From Flavobacterium dauae (lineage in GTDB: Bacteria > Bacteroidota > Bacteroidia > Flavobacteriales > Flavobacteriaceae): a stretch of DNA of 64,000 nucleotides. Under the pieces are notes generated by a model that was not told the DNA's origin, made no database searches, and was given only the letters and a program-made list of their open reading frames with translations. The stretch lies in contig NZ_CP130821.1 in the NCBI RefSeq assembly GCF_004151275.2, positions 2,418,001 through 2,482,000 of the forward strand, in the 5' to 3' direction. Shown here in pieces: positions 7,864 through 16,970 of this stretch. A program made the translations under genes and the position numbers. The first letter of the stretch is position 1. Each line of letters begins with the position of its first letter.

Positions 7864-10020
7864 TTATTTGATAATCTTCATTTCGTTGATTAAGTTGGTT
7901 GCGCCAGCGTATTTATCGATAATGAACAATACGTAACGGATATCAACATTAATGGTACGTTGTAATTTAGGATCAAAAATAACATCGCCAGCCATAGCTT
8001 CAATGTTACCGTCGAAAGCTAAACCTATCAACTCACCTTTTCCGTTTAAAACCGGTGAACCAGAGTTACCACCTGTAATATCGTGATCTGTTAAAAAGTT
8101 TACGTGTAACGTTCCGTCTTTATCAGCATACTGTCCGTAATCTTTTGCGTTGTACAAATCAATTAAACGTTGTGGGTTTTCAAACTCTTCATCGCCTGCT
8201 TTATGTTTTGCAATAGTACCTTTTAAAGTCGTGTACCAGTTGTCAGTTGCATCGTTTGGACGGTCTGCACGACGAGGTAAATCGATTACTTTTCCGTATG
8301 TTAAACGCAATGTTGAGTTCGCGTCCGGATAGTATTTTGTTTTTGGATTTGCCTTGCGTAAGCCGTCAACCAATTTGCGGAAAGCTACATCGTATTTCTC
8401 TTTTAACGGAGCTAAATTTTCTGGTTGTTCGCGGTATTTTGTTAATAAATCAGTTGAAATTTTGAATAATTCATCGTTTTCGATCATTGATTTTTCAGGA
8501 TTGTTTAAATACTTCAACAATAAATCTTTTGATGAAAACACACTTCCTGCAAATGCTTTATCTACAATTTTAGAATAATCGAAATTATTTTTCTCGCCTA
8601 ATTGTTTTACATACGGAGCCACATCATAACCAACAGATTTAGTTGCATACAGATTTAACTGACGAGCCAACATTTCTGCTTCTAATGGACCATAAAATTC
8701 TTTGTATGTATCGTTGATTGCTTCTTCTAACATTGGGCGCATTTCTGCACGTTTTGCTTCGTTTTCGTTTGCATATTGAATTAACGCACGACCAAAACTA
8801 TACGGCAACGCAGCTAAGTTTGATGTACGTAAAATGGTCATTAAATAATTATCGTGACGTGCTCTTTCGTTCGTTGCCGCGTAATAAGCATTAATGTCGG
8901 CAATTACGTTTCCGTACGTTTCTTTATTTTTCTTTTTGTTAGCCCATTTGTTAAATTTGGCTTCGTTTTTACGTTTGGTATCGGCTGTTTTTTGAGCTGT
9001 TAACGCATCAATCATACCCTGACGGTTTTTCCAATAGTTTGCAACACCTGCGTATTTACTTGCATAAGCTAAACGAACCTCATCGCTTTTATCCATGTAT
9101 TTTTTCATCACGTCTAATCCTAAACGAGATCCTTCAACCCAAGCAGGATAAGCAAATTCAACATTTTGTGCAATTCCTTCCGCAGGCATCCAACGGTTTG
9201 TTCTACCAGGATATCCTAAAATCATAGAAAAATCGCCCTCTTTTAAACCTTGAATATTTACAGGTAAAAAGTGTTTTGGTTTTAACGGAACGTTATTTGG
9301 CGAATATTCTGCCGGATTTCCGTTTGCATCACCATACACACGGAACATTGAGAAATCGCCCGTGTGGCGTGGCCATTCCCAGTTATCTGTATCGCCACCA
9401 AATTTTCCGATAGATGCTGGCGGAGTTCCTACCAAACGAACATCGGTATAATCTTGATAAACGAAATAGTAATATTCGTTTCCTTGAAAAAACGATTTTA
9501 CCGAAACGGTATATTTTCCACCTTCGTTATTTTCTTGATCGATTTTTGCGATTTCCTGATTGATGGCTTTTTCGCGTTCTGCTTCGGTCATATTATCGTT
9601 AACAACGTTTAAAATACGCTTGGTAACATCGTCCATACGTACAAAGAAACGCACCGAAACATCTTTAGGTTTGCGTTCATCGGCCTTTGTTTTTGCCCAA
9701 AAACCGTTGGTTAAAATATCGTCTTGCGGCGTAGATAGTTCTGCAATGGCACTGTATCCGCAGTGGTGGTTGGTTAAAACCAAACCTTGGTCTGAAATAA
9801 TTTCGGCAGTACACCCACCGTCAAACTGCACAATAGCATCTTTTAATGAATGGTTGTTAATGCTGTAAATTTCGTCGGGAGTTAACTGTAATCCCATTTT
9901 TTGCATATCGCGATGGTTTAAACGTTCAATGAACATTAAAAACCACATTCCTTCGTTTGCAAACATACCCAAAGGCATTGCCAGCATAAACAAAGAAAGA
10001 AATAAGCTTAATTTTTTCAT
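7864..10020 (-). CDS. S46-family dipeptidyl-peptidase, DPP7-like
   Basis: Removes dipeptides from peptide N-termini in the periplasm, feeding peptide-dependent growth. It has 718 residues including a signal peptide (cleavage after FANEG region), the normal size for the family. The serine-protease triad is visible: His in TNHHCGY (85/86), Asp222 in GDFSMFR, and Ser653 in GGNSGSPV. Specificity in this family depends on the residue 18 positions after the serine: Gly in DPP7 (hydrophobic P1) and Arg in DPP11 (acidic P1). Here that residue is Gly671 (FDGNIEA), so DPP7-type specificity is expected. The gene stands alone with its own terminator. Confidence 0.93.
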   Translation of the reverse strand: MKKLSLFLSLFMLAMPLGMFANEGMWFLMFIERLNHRDMQKMGLQLTPDEIYSINNHSLKDAIVQFDGGCTAEIISDQGLVLTNHHCGYSAIAELSTPQDDILTNGFWAKTKADERKPKDVSVRFFVRMDDVTKRILNVVNDNMTEAEREKAINQEIAKIDQENNEGGKYTVSVKSFFQGNEYYYFVYQDYTDVRLVGTPPASIGKFGGDTDNWEWPRHTGDFSMFRVYGDANGNPAEYSPNNVPLKPKHFLPVNIQGLKEGDFSMILGYPGRTNRWMPAEGIAQNVEFAYPAWVEGSRLGLDVMKKYMDKSDEVRLAYASKYAGVANYWKNRQGMIDALTAQKTADTKRKNEAKFNKWANKKKNKETYGNVIADINAYYAATNERARHDNYLMTILRTSNLAALPYSFGRALIQYANENEAKRAEMRPMLEEAINDTYKEFYGPLEAEMLARQLNLYATKSVGYDVAPYVKQLGEKNNFDYSKIVDKAFAGSVFSSKDLLLKYLNNPEKSMIENDELFKISTDLLTKYREQPENLAPLKEKYDVAFRKLVDGLRKANPKTKYYPDANSTLRLTYGKVIDLPRRADRPNDATDNWYTTLKGTIAKHKAGDEEFENPQRLIDLYNAKDYGQYADKDGTLHVNFLTDHDITGGNSGSPVLNGKGELIGLAFDGNIEAMAGDVIFDPKLQRTINVDIRYVLFIIDKYAGATNLINEMKIIK

Positions 10021-10098
10021 TATTAATGTTGATTTTTTATCTAAAGGCGAAGATACTTAATTTTTACGACATACATTAAGATTCTATAAAAATGCGTT

Positions 10099-10121
10099 TT
10101 TTGTAGAAATAATCTACAAAA
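10099..10121. repeat. inverted repeat upstream of the S46 peptidase
   Basis: TTTTGTAGA and TCTACAAAA (9-bp perfect arms, 5-nt loop) lie about 80-100 bp upstream of the peptidase start. It could be an operator or a hairpin; no long T run follows. The rest of 10021-10313 shows no gene. Confidence 0.35.
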
Positions 10122-10313
10122 CAAACCACACAAATCAAAAAATATTGGTTCGTTGTTTCTTTCTTAAGACATTATTTTTAAATGTTTCAAAAAATTAAAT
10201 TACTGATTTTCTACACCTTATCATTATTTGATACGTAATATCGGTTTTAAATATTTATTAGCACCAATAAACGGCTTAATTTTAGTAGTTAATCTAATTT
10301 AAATTCAAAAAAC

Positions 10314-10795
10314 ATGAAAAAAAAAAAATATTCAAAAACTTTATTGGCTTATGTTCTTTAACATTAGTAACAAGTACGTTTTTTGTTAATTGTAGCAGCA
10401 GTGATGATTCAAATCCTGTAGTTCCAGGACTTGAGAGTAAAAACATGAAGTTTACCATTACTATAAATGGTGTAATTCCCGATGATTATATTTCTTTTGT
10501 TGTTGCCGGGGGAGCAGTAAACACAAATACCATTTGGAAAGTAAACGGAACTGAAAGACCGAACGAGAACGCTATTTCTTTAAACGACGAAAGTTTTTCG
10601 GGAAGTGTTAAAACATACGTAATTGAAACCACAACACCTATACAGGCAGCAAGTTTAAGTATGCAATTTATTCCTTTTACAAACAACAGTATTACCTACT
10701 CTTACAAAGCTGAAATTAACGGAAATGTGGTAAAGGATGAACAAAATGTTACCGTAGCCAACCCAAATAGTTATTCTGTACAGTACAGTTATTAA
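10314..10795 (+). CDS. small lipoprotein, out of frame at an A12 tract
   Basis: The main reading frame (ending 10795) codes for a lipoprotein leader with lipobox FVNCSSSDD, then about 120 residues rich in Thr, Asn and Ser that look like a beta sandwich. This frame is open well upstream of the first internal ATG at 10445, but it lacks a start. The natural ATG at 10314 is followed by 12 A residues and runs into a stop after 16 codons. Adding one A (13) or removing two (10) joins ATG-Lys-Lys-Lys to the leader and gives about 160 residues. This is therefore a phase-variable gene, a pseudogene or a sequencing error. The function is unknown. A shared terminator follows. Confidence 0.6.
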
Positions 10796-10796
10796 T

Positions 10797-10831
10797 AAAA
10801 AAATCCCTAGAAAATTTCTAGGGATTTTTTT
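10797..10831. terminator. bidirectional terminator between lipoprotein gene and obgE
   Basis: A stem of ATCCCTAGAAA and TTTCTAGGGAT is flanked by an A run and a T run. It overlaps the obgE stop codon and serves both convergent genes. Confidence 0.85.
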
Positions 10832-11828
10832 AATTCAGCATTTGCCACAATTTATCTTTTAGCTCGGTTAAACCTTGTTGTGCAACCGATGAGATAAACA
10901 AATACGGAAGTCCGTCGAAGTCTTTATCCAATTGTTCTTTTAATTCACCTTTTAGTTCATCGTCTAACATATCGCATTTTGATATGGCAATTAAACGATC
11001 TTTATCTAACATTTCCGGATTGTATCTTCTTAATTCATCTAACAAAATATCATATTCTTTTTTAATATCGTCTGCATCGGCAGGAATTAAAAACAACAAG
11101 GTTGAATTTCTTTCGATATGGCGTAAAAAGTAATGACCTAATCCTTTACCTTCGGCAGCACCTTCAATAATTCCAGGAATATCGGCAATTACAAACGATT
11201 TAAAATCGCGGTATTCTACAATTCCCAAGTTTGGTTTTAGGGTTGTAAACGGATAATCGCCAATTTTTGGTTTTGCCGATGTTAAAACCGACAATAAAGT
11301 AGATTTTCCTGCATTTGGAAAGCCAACCAAACCAACATCTGCCAACACTTTTAGTTCTAAAATAACATCAACTTCTTCGGCAGGCATACCTGGCTGTGCA
11401 TAACGCGGCGTTTGATTGGTTGACGAGCGAAAATGCCAGTTACCCAAACCACCTTTACCACCTTTAGCTAAGATTTTTTCTTCGCCGTTTTCGGTAATTT
11501 CAAAAAGCAATTCGCCTGTTTCTTTGTCTTTTACAACCGTTCCAAGCGGTACATCAATGTAACGATCTTCACCATCGCTACCGGTACTGCGCGAACTACC
11601 TCCGTCGCCACCGTGACCTGCTTTTATATGTCGCTGAAAACGTAAATGATGCAGAGTCCACAAACTTTCGTTACCACGGACAATTACGTGACCGCCACGA
11701 CCGCCATCACCACCATCGGGACCACCTTTTTCAATGAATTTTTCGCGGTGTAAATGCGATGATCCTTTACCACCTTTACCAGATGCTACATATATTTTTA
11801 CGTAATCTACAAAATTTCCTTCTGTCAT
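10830..11828 (-). CDS. obgE: Obg-family GTPase
   Basis: An essential GTPase tied to large ribosomal subunit maturation and stress control. It has 332 residues. The glycine-rich Obg fold fills residues 1-160 (many GGxGG turns). The G1 loop GFPNAGKST is at 169-177, followed by the G3 DIPG and a G4-type SKCD. It lacks the extra C-terminal OCT domain of some Gram-positive Obg proteins. It lies downstream of hpt, adk and the CorC-like gene on the same strand. An intergenic repeat and 175 bp separate it from the CorC-like gene, so it may have its own promoter. Confidence 0.95.
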   Translation of the reverse strand: MTEGNFVDYVKIYVASGKGGKGSSHLHREKFIEKGGPDGGDGGRGGHVIVRGNESLWTLHHLRFQRHIKAGHGGDGGSSRSTGSDGEDRYIDVPLGTVVKDKETGELLFEITENGEEKILAKGGKGGLGNWHFRSSTNQTPRYAQPGMPAEEVDVILELKVLADVGLVGFPNAGKSTLLSVLTSAKPKIGDYPFTTLKPNLGIVEYRDFKSFVIADIPGIIEGAAEGKGLGHYFLRHIERNSTLLFLIPADADDIKKEYDILLDELRRYNPEMLDKDRLIAISKCDMLDDELKGELKEQLDKDFDGLPYLFISSVAQQGLTELKDKLWQMLN

Positions 11829-11884
11829 TGTTTTAATCTTTGATGATTATCAATAATTTTTATCTTTTTATTATTGAAAAACTT

Positions 11885-11955
11885 CGTCAGTTCGAGCTTG
11901 TCGAGAACTTTTACTTCTCGATACACTTCACTACGTTTCGCTACTCGAAGTGACG
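11885..11955. repeat. dispersed intergenic repeat, copy 1
   Basis: Begins CGTCAGTTCGAGC and ends CTACTCGAAGTGACG. It matches 30562-30640 (opposite orientation) and 33967-34045 over most of its length. It is richer in G and C than its flanks and contains imperfect inverted repeats. Confidence 0.75.
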
Positions 11956-12003
11956 ATAGGTAAATTCAATAAATCAAATATTTGATAGAACTTAGATAAT
12001 CAG

Positions 12004-13278
12004 TTAATCTTTTAATAGAGAAATCCCTATTTTATCAATTTTTACTCCGTTTGAAGCCAATACTTCAAACTCCATTTTATTCCAAATTAATTTTTCGCCT
12101 GTTTTTGGTATGTACGATAATTCTTTCATCACCAAACCACTTATGGTTGTTACATCATAATCGGGCATTAATTCATCTAATTCAAAATACGAAAGCAGAT
12201 CGTGCAACGGATAAAATCCATCAACAATCCATTCGCCTTCGCCTACTTCTTCTAACTTAAATTCTTCTTCGTAAAATTCAGAAGCATCGCCAACCAACGA
12301 TTCTAAAATATCGTTCAATGTTATAACTCCTTGAATTACACCGTATTCATCAGACACCAGCGCATAATGATTTTTCGATGATTTAAAAACTTCTAACGCT
12401 TTATAAGCTGACGTATGTTCGATAAAAAACGTAGGTTCTTTTATGATTGATTTTAAATCTACATTGTCTTTTTCAAACAAAATAAACAGATCTTTTAACG
12501 ATACCACTCCGATTACCTCATCTAATCCGCCTTCGCAAACCGGATAAAACGAGTGTAAATCTTCTATTACCTTGGCTTTTAATTCCTGCAGATTGTCTTC
12601 GCAATCTAAATACATCACCGATTTTCGGTGCGTCATTAAAGCGTTTACCTTTAAATCGCCAATATTAAAAACGCGTTCCACAATATCCTGTTCAATTTCC
12701 TGAACCTCGCCTACTTCGGTACTTTCTTTAATGATTGATCTAATTTCTTCTTCGGTAACTTTTCCGTCGGCAGTTGGTTTTATGTTGAAAATATTCAGCA
12801 GCAAATCAGACGATTTTGTAAGCAACCACACAAACGGCGCAGCAACTTTAGAGATAAACGTCATAGGAATGGCTACCATTTTTGCGATTGTTTCGGGATA
12901 ATTCAAACCTAAACGTTTTGGAACCAACTCGCCTAAAATCAGCGTAAAAAAAGTAAGCAAAACCAACACTACGCCAACACTTAACGATGATGCGTATGGT
13001 TGTAACGATGGAATTTGAGAAATGAACGTTTTTAAATCGGTGGTTATTTTATCGCCCGAATAAATACCTGTTAAAATACCAATTAAGGTAATACCAATTT
13101 GTACGGTTGACAGGAAGTTGTTGGGTTCTTCAACCAGCTTTAAGGCAGCTTTGGCACTGCTGCTGCCTTTTTTTACTGCCATTTCTAAACGGTTCTTCCT
13201 GGAAGATACTAATGCCATTTCGGACATTGAAAAAACGCCGTTTAAAATGATTAAAATAAAGATGATTAAAATTTCCAC
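12004..13278 (-). CDS. CNNM/CorC-family membrane protein (DUF21, CBS pair, CorC_HlyC)
   Basis: A 424-residue membrane protein of the group often labelled hemolysin or magnesium/cobalt efflux. The order of domains is clear: an N-terminal DUF21 membrane domain with 3-4 segments (residues 1-180), two CBS motifs (about 205-330), then a C-terminal CorC_HlyC domain. The start codon is GTG at 13278; the membrane segment begins at once (MEILIIFILIILNG), so no later start is likely. GldE of gliding bacteria has the same architecture, but no gld neighbour is present here, so I leave it unnamed. The transported ion is not known. Confidence 0.88.
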   Translation of the reverse strand: MEILIIFILIILNGVFSMSEMALVSSRKNRLEMAVKKGSSSAKAALKLVEEPNNFLSTVQIGITLIGILTGIYSGDKITTDLKTFISQIPSLQPYASSLSVGVVLVLLTFFTLILGELVPKRLGLNYPETIAKMVAIPMTFISKVAAPFVWLLTKSSDLLLNIFNIKPTADGKVTEEEIRSIIKESTEVGEVQEIEQDIVERVFNIGDLKVNALMTHRKSVMYLDCEDNLQELKAKVIEDLHSFYPVCEGGLDEVIGVVSLKDLFILFEKDNVDLKSIIKEPTFFIEHTSAYKALEVFKSSKNHYALVSDEYGVIQGVITLNDILESLVGDASEFYEEEFKLEEVGEGEWIVDGFYPLHDLLSYFELDELMPDYDVTTISGLVMKELSYIPKTGEKLIWNKMEFEVLASNGVKIDKIGISLLKD

Positions 13279-13298
13279 TATGTTGTTCTATTAAATGC

Positions 13299-13341
13299 AA
13301 ATAATCTTATCCTAAAATTACAAAAAAGGATAAGATTATTT
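13299..13341 (-). terminator. long inverted repeat after adk, probable terminator
   Basis: Perfect 14-bp arms (13299-13312 and 13328-13341) with a 15-nt loop lie between adk and the CorC-like gene. On the minus strand the tail is only moderately T-rich, so termination may be partial. Confidence 0.6.
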
Positions 13342-13360
13342 AAAATTATTTTTTTTTTGA

Positions 13361-13933
13361 TTAAAAACGATCAATCACCGCACTTAATCTTTCGGTAATT
13401 TCTGCAATAGATCCAATACCGTTTACTGCGTGGTATTTGTTTTTATTGGTGTAATATTCAATTAACGGAGCTGTTTTTTCGTTGTATTCTTCGTAACGTG
13501 TACGAATTTTTTCTTCGTCCTGATCATCGGCTCTGCCCGAAGTTTTACCGCGCTCTAAAATACGTGCTACCAAAACATCGTCATCAGCTTCTAAACCAAC
13601 TGTTGCTGTAACTTCTAAATTAATCGACTGTAAAAAAGCATCCAACGCTTCGGCTTGGGCAATTGTTCTTGGAAATCCATCAAACAAAAAACCTGCTTTA
13701 TCCATATTGTTGGCTACTTCGTTCTTTAACATATCAATCGTAATTGCATCGGGAACCAATTCGCCTTTATTAATAAATTCTTGTGCCTTCTTGCCTAACT
13801 CTGTTTCGTTCTTAATGTTAAAACGGAAAACATCGCCTGTAGAAATGTGCGTTAAATTGTATTTTTCTTTTAAAAACTCTGCCTGTGTGCCTTTACCTGC
13901 ACCCGGCTTTCCGAATAAAACTATTGCAATCAT
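13361..13933 (-). CDS. adk: adenylate kinase
   Basis: Interconverts AMP, ADP and ATP. It has 190 residues, the short form without a full lid insertion. The P-loop GKPGAGKGT begins at residue 8. DGFPRT and the GRADD region with catalytic arginines are present. It starts 9 bp after hpt and is co-transcribed with it, linking purine salvage with nucleotide balance. A long hairpin follows. Confidence 0.96.
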   Translation of the reverse strand: MIAIVLFGKPGAGKGTQAEFLKEKYNLTHISTGDVFRFNIKNETELGKKAQEFINKGELVPDAITIDMLKNEVANNMDKAGFLFDGFPRTIAQAEALDAFLQSINLEVTATVGLEADDDVLVARILERGKTSGRADDQDEEKIRTRYEEYNEKTAPLIEYYTNKNKYHAVNGIGSIAEITERLSAVIDRF

Positions 13934-13942
13934 TTTTGTATG

Positions 13943-14473
13943 TTATTTTATTTGATAAACTTCGCCTAAATTTCTGCCTTGTTTGTTGTAATCTAATCCG
14001 TAACCAACAATAAACTTATTTTCGATACTAAAACCGGTGTATTTAATATCAATAGTTTGTTTGTACGCATCTGGTTTAAAAAACAAAGTTGCCGTATTTA
14101 TGCTTTTTACCTTAAATCTGTTTACTAAATTGTATAGGGCTGCAATGGTGTTGCCGGTATCAACAATATCTTCTACAATAACAACGTGCCTGTTAGTAAG
14201 GCCAATATCTACCCCTAAAAGTTCGGTTACGTTGCCTGTAGTTTTGGTACCGTTGTACGATGCCATTTTTACAAATGAAATTTCTGCAGCACTGGTGTAA
14301 TGTTTCATTAAATCGGCAGCAAAAATAAACGCACCGTTTAAAACCACTAAAAATACTGGAACTTCGTTTTTATAATCGTTCAATAAATCTTTTGCTATAC
14401 GCTGTACTTCCGCATCAATTTCTAATGCCGAAAGGTAGGGTACAAAGGTTTTATCTAAAATTTGAATTTCCAT
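13943..14473 (-). CDS. hpt: hypoxanthine phosphoribosyltransferase
   Basis: Makes IMP (and GMP) from the free base and PRPP. It has 176 residues with the type I PRTase motif VVIVEDIVDTGNT, preceded by a VVLNGAFIF strand-turn that holds the pyrophosphate. It is first in the hpt-adk operon and is divergent from the 181-residue helical protein, close to purK and purE, so purine genes cluster here. Confidence 0.95.
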   Translation of the reverse strand: MEIQILDKTFVPYLSALEIDAEVQRIAKDLLNDYKNEVPVFLVVLNGAFIFAADLMKHYTSAAEISFVKMASYNGTKTTGNVTELLGVDIGLTNRHVVIVEDIVDTGNTIAALYNLVNRFKVKSINTATLFFKPDAYKQTIDIKYTGFSIENKFIVGYGLDYNKQGRNLGEVYQIK

Positions 14474-14489
14474 ATTATTTTTAACCGTG

Positions 14490-14497
14490 CAAATATA
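14490..14497 (-). promoter_or_regulatory. -7 box of hpt-adk
   Basis: The minus strand reads TATATTTG (consensus TAnnTTTG), 16 nt before the hpt ATG. No TTTG is seen at the -33 distance. Confidence 0.45.
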
Positions 14498-14586
14498 CGA
14501 ATACGTGTACTTTAATTAAAGTTTATTCGCAGTTTTGCCAAATATATTTTTATTTTTAGCATAAATTTCCTTTTTAATAATTTTAT

Positions 14587-15132
14587 ATGGATGTAATTAC
14601 TTATTTTTCAACGCATCACCACAACTTGAGTACACAAAGCCGGACTTTGGCTATGAATCATATTTTAGATCAGAATATCCCTGCAAATGAATTTATTAAG
14701 GCGATTTATTCGGTTGATAACAATCAGAAAATTGTGCTTTATCACGCATTGGATATGCTGGTAGAACGCCATATTGATTATTTGAACGATTATTTAGACC
14801 TGTATCTTGAAAAAGCGTTGAACGAAACGCACGAATCTACCAAACGCTGTGTATCGCGTACCATTTACCATCAGTTAAAAAACAATAAAAACCTTTATAA
14901 TAAAGAGCAAAAACAGCAGATTGTTCACACCATGTTCGATTGGATTATTTTACCATCGGCAGTGGCAACACGTGTAAACGCTATACATATTCTGTATTTT
15001 TTGGTGGATCAAGAAGATTGGATTAAAGAACAGTTAATTGCCCTTATAGAACAAAATTTGCTGTTGCAGGAACCATCGTTTTTAAGTCGCGGACGAAAAA
15101 TATTGAAACTGTTGCACCAACAAAAATCATAA
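14587..15132 (+). CDS. helical HEAT-like protein of unknown function
   Basis: 181 residues, almost entirely helical, with repeating hydrophobic helices of HEAT or ARM type (for example FDWIILPSAVATRVNAIHIL). The C-terminal half resembles short flavobacterial proteins that automatic pipelines often call adenylosuccinate lyase; I recall this and did not test it. None of the lyase signature (SSxMPxKxN) is present and it is less than half the lyase length, so that name should not be used. There is no signal peptide. It lies between hpt and purK, which may be the source of the purine label. Confidence 0.7.
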   Translation: MDVITYFSTHHHNLSTQSRTLAMNHILDQNIPANEFIKAIYSVDNNQKIVLYHALDMLVERHIDYLNDYLDLYLEKALNETHESTKRCVSRTIYHQLKNNKNLYNKEQKQQIVHTMFDWIILPSAVATRVNAIHILYFLVDQEDWIKEQLIALIEQNLLLQEPSFLSRGRKILKLLHQQKS

Positions 15133-15163
15133 TTTTAGATTTTTATAATGTGGTTTGAAACAG

Positions 15164-15171
15164 TATCTTTG
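15164..15171 (+). promoter_or_regulatory. -7 box of purK
   Basis: TATCTTTG fits TAnnTTTG and lies 43 nt before the purK ATG. TTTT occurs 20 nt upstream where TTTG is expected. Confidence 0.45.
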
Positions 15172-15214
15172 TCCATACAATTAAACAGATAAACAACTCA
15201 ACAATAAAACAACA

Positions 15215-16369
15215 ATGAATTATTTTTCTTCTGATTTTAAATTAGGAATTTTAGGTGGCGGACAATTAGGTAAAATGATGCTGACCGAAACCCGAAAGTT
15301 CGATATTCAAACATATGTAGTGGATCCAAGTGCCGAAGCGCCTTGCCAATTCGGAGCTACAAAGTTTTTTCAGGGTTCACTAAACGATTATCAAACGGTT
15401 ATAGATCTGGGAAATCAAGTCGATGTTTTAACTATTGAAATTGAAAACGTGAATTTGGAAGCTTTGGAAACTTTGGAAAATGAAGGTAAAAAAGTGTATC
15501 CATCGCCAAAAACCTTACGATTAATATCAAACAAAGGAAATCAGAAAGATTTTTATACGCTGAACAATATTCCAACCGCACCTTACAAACGTTTTGCTAC
15601 ATTAGAAGCCTTAAAAGCAGAAGTAAAAAATGGTTTAGTGGAAATCCCTTTTGTTTGGAAAGCAACCGAAGGCGGTTACGACGGAAACGGCGTAAAAGTG
15701 GTTCGCCAGATAATTGATTTAGAAAATTTACCAGAAACCGAATGTATTGCTGAAACCATGATTCCGTTTAAAAACGAATTAGCGGTAATTGTAGCTCGTT
15801 CGGCATCGGGTGAAATTAAAACCTATCCTGTGGTAGAAATGGAATTTCATCCGGAAGCCAATCAGGTAGAATATGTAATTTGTCCTGCACGTATCAGCGA
15901 AACCGTTGCTAATAATGCACGCGAAATTGCTTTAAAAGTTTCCGAAAGTTTTAACCATGTTGGTTTGTTGGCTGTTGAAATGTTTCAAACCGAAGATGAT
16001 GAAATTTTAGTGAACGAAGTAGCTCCGCGTCCGCACAATTCTGGTCATTATTCTATCGAAGCGAGTTATACTTCACAATTTGAACAACACATTCGCGCTA
16101 TCTTAGATTTACCTTTAGGAAATACCGACAGTAAAGTTGCCGGAATTATGGTGAATTTAGTTGGCGAAGAAGGTTATTCTGGTCAGGTTGTTTATGAAAA
16201 CATCGAAAAAATCATGGCGATTGATGGTGTTACTCCGCACATTTACGGAAAACGCGAAACTCGTCCGTTCCGCAAAATGGGACACGTTACCATTGTAAAC
16301 GAAAATATGACCGAAGCACGTAAAGTTGCTCAACAGGTTAAAGAAACCATTAGAGTGATTTCAAAGTAG
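15215..16369 (+). CDS. purK: 5-(carboxyamino)imidazole ribonucleotide synthase
   Basis: Carboxylates AIR to N5-CAIR using ATP and bicarbonate in purine synthesis. It has 384 residues of the ATP-grasp fold. The N-terminal loop GILGGGQLGKMM and the ATP-grasp segments (VWKATEGGYDGNGV and NEVAPRPHNSGHYSIEA) are complete. The product is the substrate of PurE. In this genome purE is not directly next to purK: a toxin-antitoxin module and a small membrane gene lie between, all on the same strand. Confidence 0.96.
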   Translation: MNYFSSDFKLGILGGGQLGKMMLTETRKFDIQTYVVDPSAEAPCQFGATKFFQGSLNDYQTVIDLGNQVDVLTIEIENVNLEALETLENEGKKVYPSPKTLRLISNKGNQKDFYTLNNIPTAPYKRFATLEALKAEVKNGLVEIPFVWKATEGGYDGNGVKVVRQIIDLENLPETECIAETMIPFKNELAVIVARSASGEIKTYPVVEMEFHPEANQVEYVICPARISETVANNAREIALKVSESFNHVGLLAVEMFQTEDDEILVNEVAPRPHNSGHYSIEASYTSQFEQHIRAILDLPLGNTDSKVAGIMVNLVGEEGYSGQVVYENIEKIMAIDGVTPHIYGKRETRPFRKMGHVTIVNENMTEARKVAQQVKETIRVISK

Positions 16370-16397
16370 TATTAAGATCATTGTATTAAGTATTAAG
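16369..16397 (+). promoter_or_regulatory. three direct GTATTAAG repeats before the second TA module
   Basis: GTATTAAG occurs at 16369, 16383 and 16390 in the gap between purK and the antitoxin gene. Short direct repeats at this position could be binding sites for the antitoxin, which is an inference. Confidence 0.4.
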
Positions 16398-16440
16398 ACT
16401 ATATTAGATTTTTTATTAACTTTAATTTAAATTTCTTCTA

Positions 16441-16683
16441 ATGAGCACTTCAGAACTACAACTAAAGCTAGATATAATCAGCAGAATTACCGAATTAAAA
16501 GAAGTTCGGGTAATTAAGGAAATTAAAAAACTTTTAGATTTTGAACTAGAAGAGAATTTGTATGAATTATCTACAGATCAAGAAAATCGAGTTGCAGAAG
16601 CAAGAAAGGAATATAAAAATGGTGACTATATTACTAATGAAGAAGCTGAAAATGAAATTGACCAATGGCTAAAAGAAGAATAG
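16441..16683 (+). CDS. antitoxin of a RelE/ParE-type module
   Basis: 80 residues, acidic and helical, with a charged C-terminal end (EEAENEIDQWLKEE). Its size and its 19-bp overlap with a RelE/ParE-like toxin match the short helical antitoxins common in the Bacteroidota. There is no clear ribbon-helix-helix or HTH motif, so DNA binding is uncertain. It starts 71 bp after purK. Its place inside the purK-purE operon is unusual. Confidence 0.75.
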   Translation: MSTSELQLKLDIISRITELKEVRVIKEIKKLLDFELEENLYELSTDQENRVAEARKEYKNGDYITNEEAENEIDQWLKEE

Positions 16684-16970
16684 TTTGGACAAAATCGGCT
16701 CATTTGGAAAGAATAGAAATACTGAATTATTGGTACAATAAAACTAAGTCAAAAACATATTCAAGAAAGCTTAATAAATTATTTTACGAAACGATAAAAC
16801 TTCTCTGTACACATCCTGAAATCGGAAGGATTTCAAAAGACAATTCCATAAGAATAACCATTGTACGAGATTATTTGATTTTTTACGAATTTAACAAGAC
16901 TGAATTAATAATTTTATCTGTTTGGGATACAAGAAGAGATGAAAAAGATACTAAATTTGATTTTACTTAA
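16665..16970 (+). CDS. RelE/ParE-family toxin
   Basis: 101 residues with the RelE/ParE pattern: an N-terminal IVWTKSAHLERIEILNYW helix, the HPEIGR turn, and the closing strands IRITIVRDYLIFYEF and ILSVWDTRRD. The conserved C-terminal WDTRRDE is typical of the Bacteroidota group. The gene begins inside the antitoxin gene (19-bp overlap), indicating coupled expression. It is not closely alike to the ParE at 3108-3407, so the two modules are separate. The target (gyrase or ribosome) cannot be told from sequence. Confidence 0.82.
   Translation: MAKRRIVWTKSAHLERIEILNYWYNKTKSKTYSRKLNKLFYETIKLLCTHPEIGRISKDNSIRITIVRDYLIFYEFNKTELIILSVWDTRRDEKDTKFDFT

Noticed and set aside
10445-10795. 116-residue gene starting at 10445
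   Set aside because: The same frame upstream encodes a lipoprotein leader with lipobox, so the internal ATG is not the natural start.
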